From Epiperipatus broadwayi (lineage: Eukaryota; Onychophora; Udeonychophora; Euonychophora; Peripatidae): a stretch of DNA of 64,000 nucleotides. Positions 26,075-37,515 of this stretch are shown piece by piece. Where the stretch lies: the NCBI GenBank assembly GCA_028023455.1, contig JAQFVV010006449.1, positions 914,812 through 978,811 on the forward strand, given 5' to 3'. The position numbers were made by a program, and so were the translations under genes. How positions within the stretch are numbered: position 1 is the first letter of the stretch; every line of letters begins with the position of its first letter. The notes under the pieces are model-generated. The model saw only the letters and a list, made by a program, of their open reading frames with translations. It did not search any database and was not told the origin of the DNA.

Positions 26075-27925
26075 TATAGATGATGAATGGGGATGGTATT
26101 GAGTGATAGTGGATGCAATAGGTGGGCATAAAATCCTTCCCACATCCTTTGTATTCAAACACCTCTCTAGATGCACTTCCTTATAATTTTACTTTAATTA
26201 TGAAAGTGTTTATACTACATTATTTCTAAAAGATTTAAGCTTAATTATTCGTACTTTAATGTAATTGGACATTGGCTACATTAAAGACAGCCAAGATCAA
26301 CTTTGGAAGTGATCAGGAGAGGGGTGTTTATCACCAGTAATCCATAGCAGCTTGTTCGACTTCCAGACCTTATTGTTCTAAAACCCTGAGAAGAGATAAT
26401 AATAGGAGAAATGAGATAGCACAATGGAACATTTAATGGTAAGGAGATAGTAGTGCAATAGACCTATGAATGTGATGATGATGGAGGAATGGATCAGGAC
26501 AGTGAAGATGGACATAGAACTATTTGTAATTGGAACAAATTTAAATTGTGACTTTAATGATAGTGAATGGGGAATGTGCTGAGAATATTAATTGTAATGG
26601 GAGTTGAGTTTAAAGTTTCTTAAACCACGAATTTCCAAAAATATTAATATTATTATTTTGAATGCATTCTCAGTCTTCTCTTAATCTATTAATCATTTAT
26701 TAACCCATTCATTAGATATCATTATTGAAATTTATTAATAAGTTATTGAAATAAGGTTTAGCCACAATATTACCATTAAAGTTGCAATTTGGCACTCTGG
26801 CAAATAAGATTATGGATGTTCTATCCCATCATCATCATCCCAGTATGCTTTAGAAATCATATTAGCTGGGAATGGAGAAACATCCATCGATCCATCTGAG
26901 TAAAATGTTACAATTGGTGCATAACTTGGTTGTTCGACCATTTGAGAGTTTACACTTGGTGCTGCAATGAAAGGGCCTGATAATGATCTGTGGATGATGA
27001 AGCTATAAAGAATAAGAACGAATTAGTTTAAGGTTTTATAGATTTATTAAAAAGTTACATTGATAGATTAATAGAAAAAAAGTGGATATCCCCATCTCTA
27101 ACTTTCATTACGCACACACACTACCTCCAAAGCTGACAGCCTCAGGATCGACGGTGATGGGACATCAAATTGTCAGGGCGCCAAATTGTAACTCTAATGA
27201 AAATTTAATATACAACTTATTATTTAATAATAATTCACTTAATTGTTTACATGAATATCCAATGAATGGGTAATAAATAAAAGTTTCAACAAGTAAACAC
27301 TGAGAGTGATATTACTATTAATAATATGAGGAAAATCTCAGCTCAACACCCCGCTGTACTATAAATCTCTCAGCACTCTTCCCATCCATTTAACATCAAA
27401 GTCACAATTAAAATTTAAGGAAATTAAATTTATTTCCATGCTCATCATCATTCTGCCACACTCTCAACGATAATTTAGTCTTGTGAATGATAATCTTGTA
27501 AGTGTTAGTTCTAAACTTTTCTTTATTTTTCCCGATTATTATTATTATTATTTTTTTTTGCTAACTCTTATTTCCACTATGATAATCTTGTCTCATGGCC
27601 TCACAACAGTAAAATGTGAAAAATTAACACTAATGCGGATTATCAGTGATAAATGAATACTCTCCCAGTGATTCTAGGCATAGTTGACCTTGACTGAATT
27701 TCACATAGCCAAAGTCCACTTTTTCTATTTTTCCAAATAATTAAGATCAAAATCCAAATACAAATTTTGTAAATAAAGTATTATAAACACAAATAATTTA
27801 GAAATTTTTAATTAATTACTTCACCTGGGAAGGTATTTGAATACAACAGATGGAGAAATGATGTTATGTCCACCCACCACACTCTATATTACTCAACAAC
27901 ACCATTGCATATTATAAATCTTAAA
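26075..27925. repeat. Old long inverted repeat (~600-bp arms)
   Basis: The left arm (about 26075-26625) and the reverse complement of the right arm (about 27315-27925) align along their whole length. Paired examples are TGTATTCAAACACCT/TGTATTCAAATACCT, TTTATCACCAGTAATCC/TTTATCACTGATAATCC and AAATTTAAATTGTGACTTTAA/AAATTTTAATTGTGACTTTGA (20-base stretches shown in part). Similarity is moderate, so the duplication is old. The ~690-bp centre contains the exon at 26810-27002. No transposase is seen. It may be a foldback element or an inverted duplication of host DNA. Confidence 0.65.
26810..27002 (-). CDS. Terminal exon of an unrecognised host gene
   Basis: On the minus strand a pyrimidine-rich stretch ends TTCTTTATAG (acceptor AG at 27003-27004). 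One base then completes a split codon and 63 codons run open to a TAA at 26810-26812. The peptide starts FIIHRSLSGPFIAAPSV, includes VEQPSYAPIVTFYSDGS and FPANMISKAYW, and ends DDDDGIEHP. It is rich in Pro and Ser with an acidic tail, typical of a disordered C-terminus. Composition is clearly richer than the flanks and the codons look real. I do not recognise the gene. Upstream exons must lie at higher coordinates but I could not find them. It sits at the centre of the long inverted repeat at 26075-27925. Confidence 0.6.
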
Positions 27926-29102
27926 TTTTAATCTTGCTAAATCAGTTACTTATTTTCTGTAATTATTAATTTGAAATTGCAGTCCTAAATAATTTTTCTT
28001 ATATCAAATTGAGTAATAAAGTTTTATAAATAATCTCTTAAATAATTTACCTGGTATAGTGTAACAACATTGAACCATAATTATAATTCAAGTAATAATG
28101 CATTGGTCTATGATTAAGATCTCCAGAATTTATAGGATCCGCAAAACATTAAGACCCAGACAAAGCCTTTATTTTAAAAATTACATTTTATTAACAAAGA
28201 TAAACTAAAAAAAATATTTACAGTATTTACATGTTTTCTAGTAACTTTCCCCTGTTTTTCAACCATAAAAAAATACAAAAGAAACAGTGGATACTCCTAA
28301 ATTGTAGTAAAGTATTATTATTCAATTATCAATGAACTCGGGTCTACAACTGTTATGGAGTTACTTTATTCTATGAACAGATAACTATATTATTTGGCTA
28401 TAAATAATTATGTAACCTTTAAATATGACAATAACTGCTAACTTCTTAACTATAGTTCTAAACTTTAAATTACTTTATTTACTTTACGGTTACGAATATT
28501 GGTCATGAAGACCACTCTTCACAAAATAATGATCTAGTAATTTACACATTAATTCTCAGCTTAATATGCTTTAACTATTTATTTTTTAAAATTTGAAATA
28601 TTTTATAGCATTTGCTTAACCTAGTATGAATTCAACGACTGTTCAAATATTAAGAATCGGTACACAGTCAGATCATACTTTCACTTATATGCATGCAAAT
28701 CATATACCAATGTTCCCACAGGAGCAATATTTCAATTGGCTTATCATTCCAGCAATATTTGCATTACGCTGTAAACTGGAACTTTTGATACACACTGCTT
28801 ATTATTACCCAAATATGTTTTTTTTTTCTAAAAGAAATTTATTTAACAAATTTAATATGATTTACAAGTTACAATCAAGTGTAATAGTTTGTTTTGGAAC
28901 TAAAGTTTACATTGGAACTTTGATCTGTGAGACATTTAGGTTGTTCATGTGCCACAGTTGGGACCATCTCAATGTTTATAAAGTTCTCTTTTTGTGGGTG
29001 ATGTTTGCCTAATATAGCACAGGTTGTGCATATGCTATGATTTATATTTTGTAGTCATTTAGGGCTATTGTGTTGTTACATGTGGTTGAGTTGTCACTTA
29101 TA
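27926..29102. other. Unassigned DNA and probable 3' flank of a LINE
   Basis: A 128-codon open stretch (28626-29012, plus) matches nothing I know and is probably chance. The part above about 28826, where a T-run lies, may be the 3' untranslated region of the minus-strand LINE that follows. Confidence 0.4.
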
Positions 29103-31113
29103 CTATTGCTGCAGTATTGGAATCGCAAAGAGTTTCCAAGTGTCATCAAAGGTGCTGTTGGAGGCAAGCATTTGATCTCTTTTCTTTATTTTGGTAATGG
29201 TGTAAATGAAGGTGAGAGCTGGGTTTCGACTTGAATCCTCAATGGCTAGTTGACAGCGTACCAGCCATAATGAGAATGTGAGGAAAATAGCCAGTCGGAT
29301 CCAAGCATATATTTTTGTGCCTAGGCATCTTTGAATAGAGGTGATCATGTTGTAGTTTATTTTAGAGTTAGATTGAATTAACTGTCTGATGCAGTTGTAC
29401 TTAGGGCATATGTTAATGATATGGTCAATTGTTTCCTCCTCTCACTGACAGAGCTGACATTGGGGATCCAGGTTGCCATGGCTTCTTCTGTATACTAGAA
29501 ATGATCTAGTGGGAAGTGCGTTAAGATTTAACTTTATCACAAAGTCAAGATATTTGGCTTCCAGGCTCCAGAGCCTAAATTGGGAGATGATTTTTTATTT
29601 GTTATTTTAAGCCTGCAATCCTGTACTTGGCTGTGTGGGTGTTGTAGGCTATAGACTTCCCAATAAGTTATTTTTGAATTGTATGAGGGTGGATTTCTTT
29701 TAGTTAGGTTGAAGTAGTAGGCTGAGAGGGATAGGATCCAGTCCTGTTTATGTGGTGGCCGTCAATCTGTGGGGGAGATTGTTGGAGCAAATTCTAGATT
29801 GTCGAAAGTTAATGAGAGTTTGTGGATGAGATTATGAATTTTTTGCAGGGTGAAAGTTGAGACTGCATGGAGGGACAATCCGTTGAGCCTAGATGGATGG
29901 CATATCCCTCCAATGCTAATGGTGACTGTCTTGCCACCCCAAAAAATTTTAGAGCACCTTGAGTTAAGTTTGTTTTCAAATTTTTTTGTTAATTTAACAA
30001 TTGGTAAGTAATAGTTGATTTTAGAAAAAAGGACTTTGTTTAATGTGGTTACCTTTCCATGCAGTGAAAGGTATATTTTGGAGAGAGATGTTGTTATTTT
30101 ATTAGCAGAAATTAATATGTCATTTTGAATTAGTGAGGTGATGGTGGCTGGGGGTTTATAAAATGGTATTCCAAGGAAGTTTTGCGGCTCACCCAGAAAG
30201 GTGCTGTTGATTCTTTTTCCAGTTGCAATTTTCCATGTCGACGATTTTTGGAGGTTAAAGGTAAGTTTATATTGAGAAGTGTATTTGGTTAGTATTTTGT
30301 AGAGGAGAGGAAGGTATTTGTGTGAAGGTAATATTATGAGTATATCATCCATGTATGCCAGTACTCCTACTTCTTTCTTTAGACAGGGCACATAGATGCC
30401 AGGCAGTTGCCTTTGTATGTCAACAAGGAGAGGGTTAATGTATGCTGCAAATAGGAGAGCACTGAGGGGAGAACCCTGTGGGATGGAGAGTGTAGGTTTG
30501 AAGCAACTGGAAGTGTTCCCATTTAGAGATATTATTTGGTGGTTACTGAGCAGGTTGTCTATGATTTGTAGGAAGGGATTAGGTACAGAGTATTCTGCTA
30601 GTGTTTTGAGAAGAATATTGGTCCTGACAGAATCAAACGCTGTGGCTATATCAAGTTGTATGGCAATTGGTTTTGTCTTTTTGTGAGTCCTAAGGTAGTT
30701 TACAAGGGTTTTAACTTGGGCCATGGCTAGGATGGTGGATGAACCTTTTTTTGCATATTGTGCATTGGAAAGGTGTTTTAGTATGCATTCTTGGATTGAG
30801 TCTTTTATAATGGACTCTATGATTTTTATCATGAGGGGGGGTCATTGAAATTGGTCGAAGACTTGAAAGTTCTGTTGGAGGTTTGTTCTTTTTGAGGAAG
30901 GGAACCATTGCTATAGGGTAGAGGTTTGGAATGTTTTTTCTACCCTTGGCCAGATAGTCAATCATTTGTGCTATTATTGGAATAGAGAACTGGCTAAGAT
31001 GGGAGATGAGAAAACGAGGAATGCCATGAATGCCTGGATATATTTTGTCTGGAAGTGATGCTAATTTGTTGTGTATTATTTTGTGTGTGATATTGTGAGG
31101 GTCTGCAGTTTCA
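29103..31113 (-). pseudogene. LINE-type reverse transcriptase, frameshifted
   Basis: Minus-strand order: PGIHGIPRFLISHL and FLKKNKPPTELSSLRPISM (31080-30850), then the RT core in 30832-29762. The core has AIQLDIATAFDSV (domain A), IPQGSPLSALLFAAYINPL (domain B), LAYMDDILIILPS (catalytic box), FNLQKSSTW, and NFLGIPFY. The two frames are split at a run of seven G at 30835-30841, where a one-base indel breaks the protein. Below the RT a zinc-knuckle-like CQLC...HIINICPKYN is encoded at about 29393-29475, then about 80 more residues to 29103. YMDD replaces the F/YADD usual in non-LTR elements. The 5' part is cut by the N gap. Clade not determined. Confidence 0.75.
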
Positions 31114-31613
31114 NNNNNNNNNNNNNNNNNNNNNNNNNNNNNNNNNNNNNNNNNNNNNNNNNNNNNNNNNNNNNNNNNNNNNNNNNNNNNNNNNNNNNNN
31201 NNNNNNNNNNNNNNNNNNNNNNNNNNNNNNNNNNNNNNNNNNNNNNNNNNNNNNNNNNNNNNNNNNNNNNNNNNNNNNNNNNNNNNNNNNNNNNNNNNNN
31301 NNNNNNNNNNNNNNNNNNNNNNNNNNNNNNNNNNNNNNNNNNNNNNNNNNNNNNNNNNNNNNNNNNNNNNNNNNNNNNNNNNNNNNNNNNNNNNNNNNNN
31401 NNNNNNNNNNNNNNNNNNNNNNNNNNNNNNNNNNNNNNNNNNNNNNNNNNNNNNNNNNNNNNNNNNNNNNNNNNNNNNNNNNNNNNNNNNNNNNNNNNNN
31501 NNNNNNNNNNNNNNNNNNNNNNNNNNNNNNNNNNNNNNNNNNNNNNNNNNNNNNNNNNNNNNNNNNNNNNNNNNNNNNNNNNNNNNNNNNNNNNNNNNNN
31601 NNNNNNNNNNNNN
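31114..31613. other. 500-N assembly gap with repeated flanks
   Basis: Exactly 500 N. The 23 bases ending at 31113 (starting TATTGTGAGGG at 31091) are identical to the 23 bases starting at 31614, so the contig ends probably overlap and the gap length is nominal. Confidence 0.95.
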
Positions 31614-32516
31614 TATTGTGAGGGTCTGCAGTTTCAAATATGTTTTATTTCTCAAATTCAATACTTAACTTATTCTTGGCTCTTAACTTGCTGCCTAAAG
31701 CTAAATAAAATGCAATGTCTCAGTACAATAAATCGACCTTTCAAACCCACACTCACAAATAAACAACAAATTGATTTTATGACCCTATTAACAATATTCA
31801 TAATTTATACTCTTACAATACCATAAGTATTATACACCCATAAGGAAATGAAGTCAGCATCACCATGAGTGTTGGCAGAGACTCAGAATAAGAGAAAAAG
31901 TACCTTGTCATTAAGGCTAAGGTGTGCTATGATTAATCGCTAGTCATACAAATATAAATGGGTTTGTACAAAGTATTCCAGTTATTAATAAAAAATCATC
32001 TTACGGTGTAAAATTAATGAAGTGGGAAATTCATCTAACACTTCTAAATACTTCATATTTTTTACTATTGAGTGAGTGATCTATGCTACAGTTTCACTGG
32101 CTAGGTGGTGATCCTTTAACCTACCACTCAAACAAGGGTCCTACACCAATTACGCACATATAGGAGATTTTAAACTTAAACTACATCCAGAAAATATTGT
32201 ACTGACGCACGATCCAGTAATTTAATAAGCTTAAATCATCTTAACTAAAAATCATTTCTAAATTTAATAATAAAAAATAAAATAAAACAAGAAATACAGC
32301 ATCATTTGCAAAATCATCTCTCCCACTTTTTGGGACAAAGTTATTTCATTCTGTTACAACATGCATTCCATATTAAAATATCATTTTATTGGCATAAAGT
32401 ATTTAATAATAATAATAACCCTATCTTTTCAAAAGACTTGGTATACTAAATATTTTCATTTATAATTTTCACTCATCTGCTTAGGGCAAAGCAAGATATT
32501 TTTGGGTGTGTCAAAG
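31614..32516. other. Unassigned AT-rich DNA
   Basis: Beyond the 23-bp duplicated flank I see no coding continuation of the LINE. No other feature recognised. Confidence 0.5.
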
Positions 32517-32590
32517 TGTTGGCCAGGAAGCGAACCCCAGGACAACTGCTTCTAAGGAAACTGTGCTAACCACTCGGCCATCAACGCTTA
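32517..32590 (-). mobile_element. tRNA(Ser)-like pseudogene or SINE head
   Basis: The minus strand begins GCGTTGATGGCCGAGTGG, with an A-box-like TGGCCGAGTGGTTAGCACAG. It ends with a B box GGTTCGCTTCC followed by TGGCCAACAC, which pairs partly with the 5' end as an acceptor stem. It shares AAGCGTTG, GCCGAGnGGT and TTCCTT with the element at 9774-9885. The substituted B box and imperfect arms argue against a working tRNA. Confidence 0.6.
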
Positions 32591-32714
32591 TAAAAGGCAT
32601 ATTTTAAATTATTATACTAACTCAAACTGAAAATAAACTCTAAATATTTGTTAACTCTAAACTTAAGCATATAAAAATTTGTATGCTAACACATGTAGAT
32701 AAATATAGCTTCAA

Positions 32715-32926
<212 letters not shown>

Positions 32927-32929
32927 TAA

Positions 32930-34774
32930 CAAGGAATAAAAATTATAGTTAATTCTTGTTCAATGGTCCTCCAAGTCTTTTATACTGCTGCTGCAACTGC
33001 AAATTTCACTTATAGTTTTGTGTGCAAACATATTTGAATGTGTAATCCTTGGAAAAATTCAACCAACTCTTTCATAAACTAATCTTTTTAAACAGGAAAA
33101 CATTAATCCAGAGGGTATTTATATTATCGATTCACTTTTTAAACATAGATAATCCTTGCAATTCCACAAAGTAATACTTTTCTAAAATGACCATTAATTC
33201 CTTTACACAGTTTATGTTTCTTCAATAGGATTTTATTGAATATTAGAAGGTAATCAGTTTTTTCATAACTTTCTTTCAGACACATACATTGGCTCCTGGT
33301 AACTTAGGTTGGAGAAGTCAAATAATTCATAGATTCTCTCAAAGAATTGTAGCATTATTTTTCATCAATTTTATCTTGGGTTGGTAGCATATTGATTTAA
33401 TTAATAATTTTATTTCATTTCCTGCATTAATTATTTATTTCTCGTTGACTAATTGTCACTTCAAGTCAACAACAATACAAACAATATTTAAATGGGATTA
33501 AACATGTGACATTTGTATTGGAATTCAGTTCAACACTTATTTTGAAAACAAAAATTCTTTCTAAGCTTTCAGTGATACAAATAATTATATCCATCCATTT
33601 TAATAAGTGAACATTTAAAATTCAGATCCACAAAATTTACTGTTTCCTCAATTTTCTTTAAGTAAAATTTTATCTGAGGGTCAATGCTGCATTATTTGCC
33701 GATGGTTCAAAGTGATTACGGTCATATAAAAACTCATAATGATGATCAACTTCAGGAAAACTAGTACATGCCCAATAAAAAGTTGAGGCACTATTCATAT
33801 CTTACAGTAATATAACTTTTAACTAAAATTCCATTCAGAAATGGAGCTAGGGCAACAGTAAAACTTAAATTTTTAGTATTTTTAAAATAAAAATTTAACC
33901 TGAAGGAATTTCCCCTAGAGTCAAAATGATGATGAAGAGCCCAGCCTTAAAGACGGCTGAGTTTAAATACTTTTGGTCCCCCCCCCATACAATTTCTGAA
34001 TGATATTTTTGTCAATCAAATTATATTCATTTTTAATTGGTTATTTGCTATTCTTTTATAAAATATCTATTCACATTTTTACAGGCATCACGTGGTTTTG
34101 TTGAATTTCCCCGCTCAAAAATTCCCCTGAGAGAATAAAATTAAAGTTTTTTGTTTTTTTTTTAATATAAAAAAATAATACATAGCAAACCAATTTTAAA
34201 CTCAAGATTTTGAATGGGAATTGGTTGCTATGAAAATGATATTGAAATAAAGTAATAGTTCTCTCAAAAGGCTTTTCACCGATACTTATTTTTATAATTA
34301 AAATTTTGTAATACATTTACATATATGCATTTGCACACACCGATTTCTTAATACTTTTATTAATTCGTAATTTTTTCATACAACTTTCTTTCTCTCTCTT
34401 TCGTCATCAAATAGACAGGATATTTACTTTGTAAACTCTATCCCCCCCTCTTTTTATGATTCATCTGCACTATTAAGACGATCTGTTTCTACTAAATAAA
34501 CTTTCAACATCGACCATTTTCAAAAATTTTGTTAAATTGACATTAAAATAAAACAATTCTTATTTAAAGCATTTATGAATAAAATTGGCTTGACTACTAA
34601 GTAACTTTATGAAAACCGATTCAATTTTTATTTTAACTTCGACTTAGTCCCTCTAAATGACTCTATATTACAATTAATGCATTTTATGAGAAAAAAATTA
34701 ATATATCCTGTTTTAAATAAAACCAACTTCAAACTAATGTAGCTTTGGTTAAAACCAAAGGCTAATATATATAT
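32930..34774. other. Unassigned AT-rich DNA
   Basis: No supported gene. A short acceptor-like site near 33279 is followed by only 34 open codons, which I do not consider enough for an exon. Confidence 0.5.
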
Positions 34775-35575
34775 GCGTGTTATGTGTGTAATCTTGTAAT
34801 TGAATATTAATAAATACACTAACAAAAATATATACAAAGTATAACTTTGAAAAACTTTTATCTGCCTAGGAGTTGTTTTGACTACCGTTGTAGTTTTTTT
34901 CGCCTAACACCAATTTTTTTAAGTTATTCTCAAACACACACTCAAAGTCTAGTCTTCCCACAATTCATTAATTTTAACTTTTTCTGCTTGACTATTTATT
35001 AAGCCCTGCTTACTTTTATATATTAACATAGTTAGTTGTCCTTATTTTCCTTTTATTATTGTTTTTTTCTTCAGTTTGTAATATTTTCACAATATTATTG
35101 TCACAATTAAAACCATATATATATATATATATAAACCATTATGATCATAAAAAAACTGTTGTTGAAACATCATTTCTATTACAATTTTATTTAGTTTTTG
35201 AACTCTTTTTAACAACTGCAAGTGTTCTTTGTTCTTTTCTCCAATGTACATTTTGATTCCCCTATATATACACTACCACATTTACATATCTATTTATATA
35301 TTATGCAATTTTGATTTACAAATAAGGTTTTAGTTTTTGAATTATTTATTATTTTATTTCATTTAGGAGATACATAAAGTGCAATTTTACATATATCTTT
35401 ATATATTCCCCTTATAACATTTACTTGTTTATTTGAAATATATGGTATTGATATTTATATTTGTTTATTCTTATTAGAATCAACCATCTTATTTATATCT
35501 TTATTTTTATATTTCCTATTCAAATTTTTAATAGTATTATATATCAGATGATAATTACAAGCAACACTTAATAAT
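34775..35575 (-). pseudogene. Penelope-like element fragment: connector plus GIY-YIG endonuclease
   Basis: The minus strand encodes a connector (IKNLNRKYKNKDINKMVDSN, ISIPYISNKQVNVIRGIYKD) at about 35575-35400. This parallels the connector at 20459-20653. CKCGSVYIGESKCTLEKRTK follows at about 35290-35210 and then a C-terminal KINELWED near 34950. A (TA)n run at 35115-35133 interrupts the endonuclease. Downstream, 34775-34900 is homologous to the PLE 3' end at 42277-42440. Frames are broken; the RT is absent, so this is a 5'-truncated dead copy. Confidence 0.7.
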
Positions 35576-36439
35576 GATTACTTTAGAATTGATAAGAGTT
35601 GATCAATGGCAATTGGTAATTTCAAACATTATTTTGAAAAAGGAAATTTATCAAAAAAAATTATTTTATATCATAAATATGTTGTTTGACATATTTGCAT
35701 GTGGTAAGCTAGATATTATTAAGGAATTGTTTAAGGAATTAAATAATTTACGTAATTTAAAATGGTTCAAAATGGAATAAAATTGATGTGTGTCCATTTT
35801 CTTAATCGTAAAATAACTAGAAGTTGATGAAAACTATATATCTGTACAGTTTTTGAATCAATACAAAAAAGAGGTTACATTCCATATAATTCAATGGTGC
35901 CAATATCACATAATGCAGCAAATTTGATGTTCTTTTTGTTTAGATCAACAGTATTTGTAAGTTTACATCGTTTAACGGCCCTACATTTCAATGTAAATAT
36001 TTATTTGAAAATTAATATTAGAATTGATTAGTAGTAGTAAGTTGCCAGAGCATTGATAATGATCAGCATGTTTTGTTATATTCTTATGTATTAGCACTAA
36101 GTCTGTGCACGAAAATTATTGTTTAACTACACTGCCCCAATCTAACAGAACTAATTAGTCAGTCTGGTCTACAGTAGAAGCATTTCTAATAAAGTCACAA
36201 GTTTGACTGTTGATAAAGTTATATTGTTTATTATTCAGGATGAATAATTATTATTGCTTTTGGGTTATGCTGAATAACGTTTAGTTAATATAGTCAGCTT
36301 TTCTAAACTCTTTATACTCATGCTCCTCATATTCATTATATGTTTGTATGTTTAAATTTGATTCTTCGACTTGGGGCTGCTGCTGATGAGTGCCATCACC
36401 CCAGATTCATTCCAATAATTCTTCTTACCATTACAATAT
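35576..36439. other. Unassigned DNA
   Basis: A 68-codon plus-strand open stretch at 35574-35780 starts next to the PLE fragment on the opposite strand. I do not recognise it, and nothing else is supported. Confidence 0.4.
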
Positions 36440-36516
36440 ATAATGTCTACATAAATGTATAAGTTTATACTCAACTTAATGCACTTATAAGAGACTTGAT
36501 CTCAGACATTCAAGCT

Positions 36517-36566
<50 letters not shown>

Positions 36567-37515
36567 CTAGAAGAATTGGATATATATATATATATATATA
36601 TCCAATTCTTCTTATACAGCCAATACACATGACCACATTCATGGAAAAAGATCAATGATGTCAAATAGTCATGTATTGTGTTGAACAAATTGGTCCAGAT
36701 CACCATCTCTTACATGCATGTACAATCAATGCTCAATTTATATATAAATATAGCAATTACTCAAACTTTAATGAAAAAAGCTTCAATCTTTTCCTTTCTT
36801 TAACACTTTAGCCATCCATATCATTGAAACTGTGAGTATGGAATGCTCGAAACACTTGTCGATAAGAATATTACTGGCATACCCATGTTGACCTTGGGTC
36901 AATTTGACCCTTCACACATAGAACCTTAATATGTCCATTTAATTATAAAAAAAGAAATGGACAGAATTCAGGGTAGAGGTAAAATATTTATTTACATGTA
37001 TATTTTTTATACTAATTTATAAGGTACTTAAATTTAGACTTTCAAGATCCCTGCAGCTATCCAATTTATTTTATACAACTAAGACCCATGACCACATATA
37101 TGTGAAATTGATGTGTTTTCAAATATACATAAATTGTGCTCAACCAGCTCTCATCAGTTGATCCAGATTACCATCCCTCACATATATATGAAATCAATGT
37201 TCAGTTTATTTAAGATATCATATTTTCAAACATTAGTGGACAAGCATCATCTTTCACTCTCAGACTCTTCAGCGTTAATATGTCCACATAATTATACAGA
37301 AGAGTGATGGCCTGAATCAGGCTAAATATGTAATATTAAAATACATGTACATTATTATACTTAATTTGATGTAATTAGAAAAGACTTGAAGAAACTTCTG
37401 ACAGCTATGCAGTCCATTGTACATAAATGATACACATGGATACATACATGTAAATATGTAATTGATCTCCAGTATGTGTAGTTTGTTCTGAACAAGCACT
37501 CATCAATTGGTACAG
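36440..37515 (+). repeat. Diverged tandem repeat, units 1-3 (left of RTE)
   Basis: Three related units follow each other, starting near 36440, 36995 and 37335. Shared blocks include GACTT..., an ATGACCACATnnATG block, a TTGnTCCAGATnACCATC block, and TTAATATGTCCA followed by TAATTATA. Unit 1 is enlarged by (TA)n. The third unit is cut at about 37515 by the RTE insertion and resumes at about 40783-41045. Confidence 0.6.
36520..36610. repeat. (TA)n and AT-centred palindrome
   Basis: Pure (TA)n at 36520-36564, then AAGAATTGGA (36571-36580), (TA)n, and TCCAATTCTT (36601-36610), a perfect palindrome with (TA)n as the loop. Confidence 0.85.

Noticed and set aside
28626-29012. 128-codon plus-strand ORF
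   Set aside because: Composition like flanking AT-rich DNA, no motif, overlaps the probable 3' flank of a minus-strand LINE.
30711-31661. Long open frames across the N block on both strands
   Set aside because: They exist only because N codons are not stops. The real coding part ends at the gap edge (31113), and the flanks are a duplicated 23-mer.
32517-32590. Functional tRNA-Ser gene
   Set aside because: B box and acceptor pairing are imperfect, and a related SINE-like copy with TSD exists at 9774.
33279-33390. Possible plus-strand exon after TTTCTTTCAG
   Set aside because: Only 34 open codons, no recognisable peptide, and acceptor-like strings are common in this T-rich DNA.
34861-34911. 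Hammerhead motif in the 34.8-kb PLE fragment
   Set aside because: The position matches the motif at 42352, but the core reads GCGAAAAA and the stem is weak, so I did not list it as a ribozyme.
36485-36706. Ile-Tyr repeat peptide
   Set aside because: Translation of (TA)n tracts; the same holds for 8066-8296 and 21704-21943.
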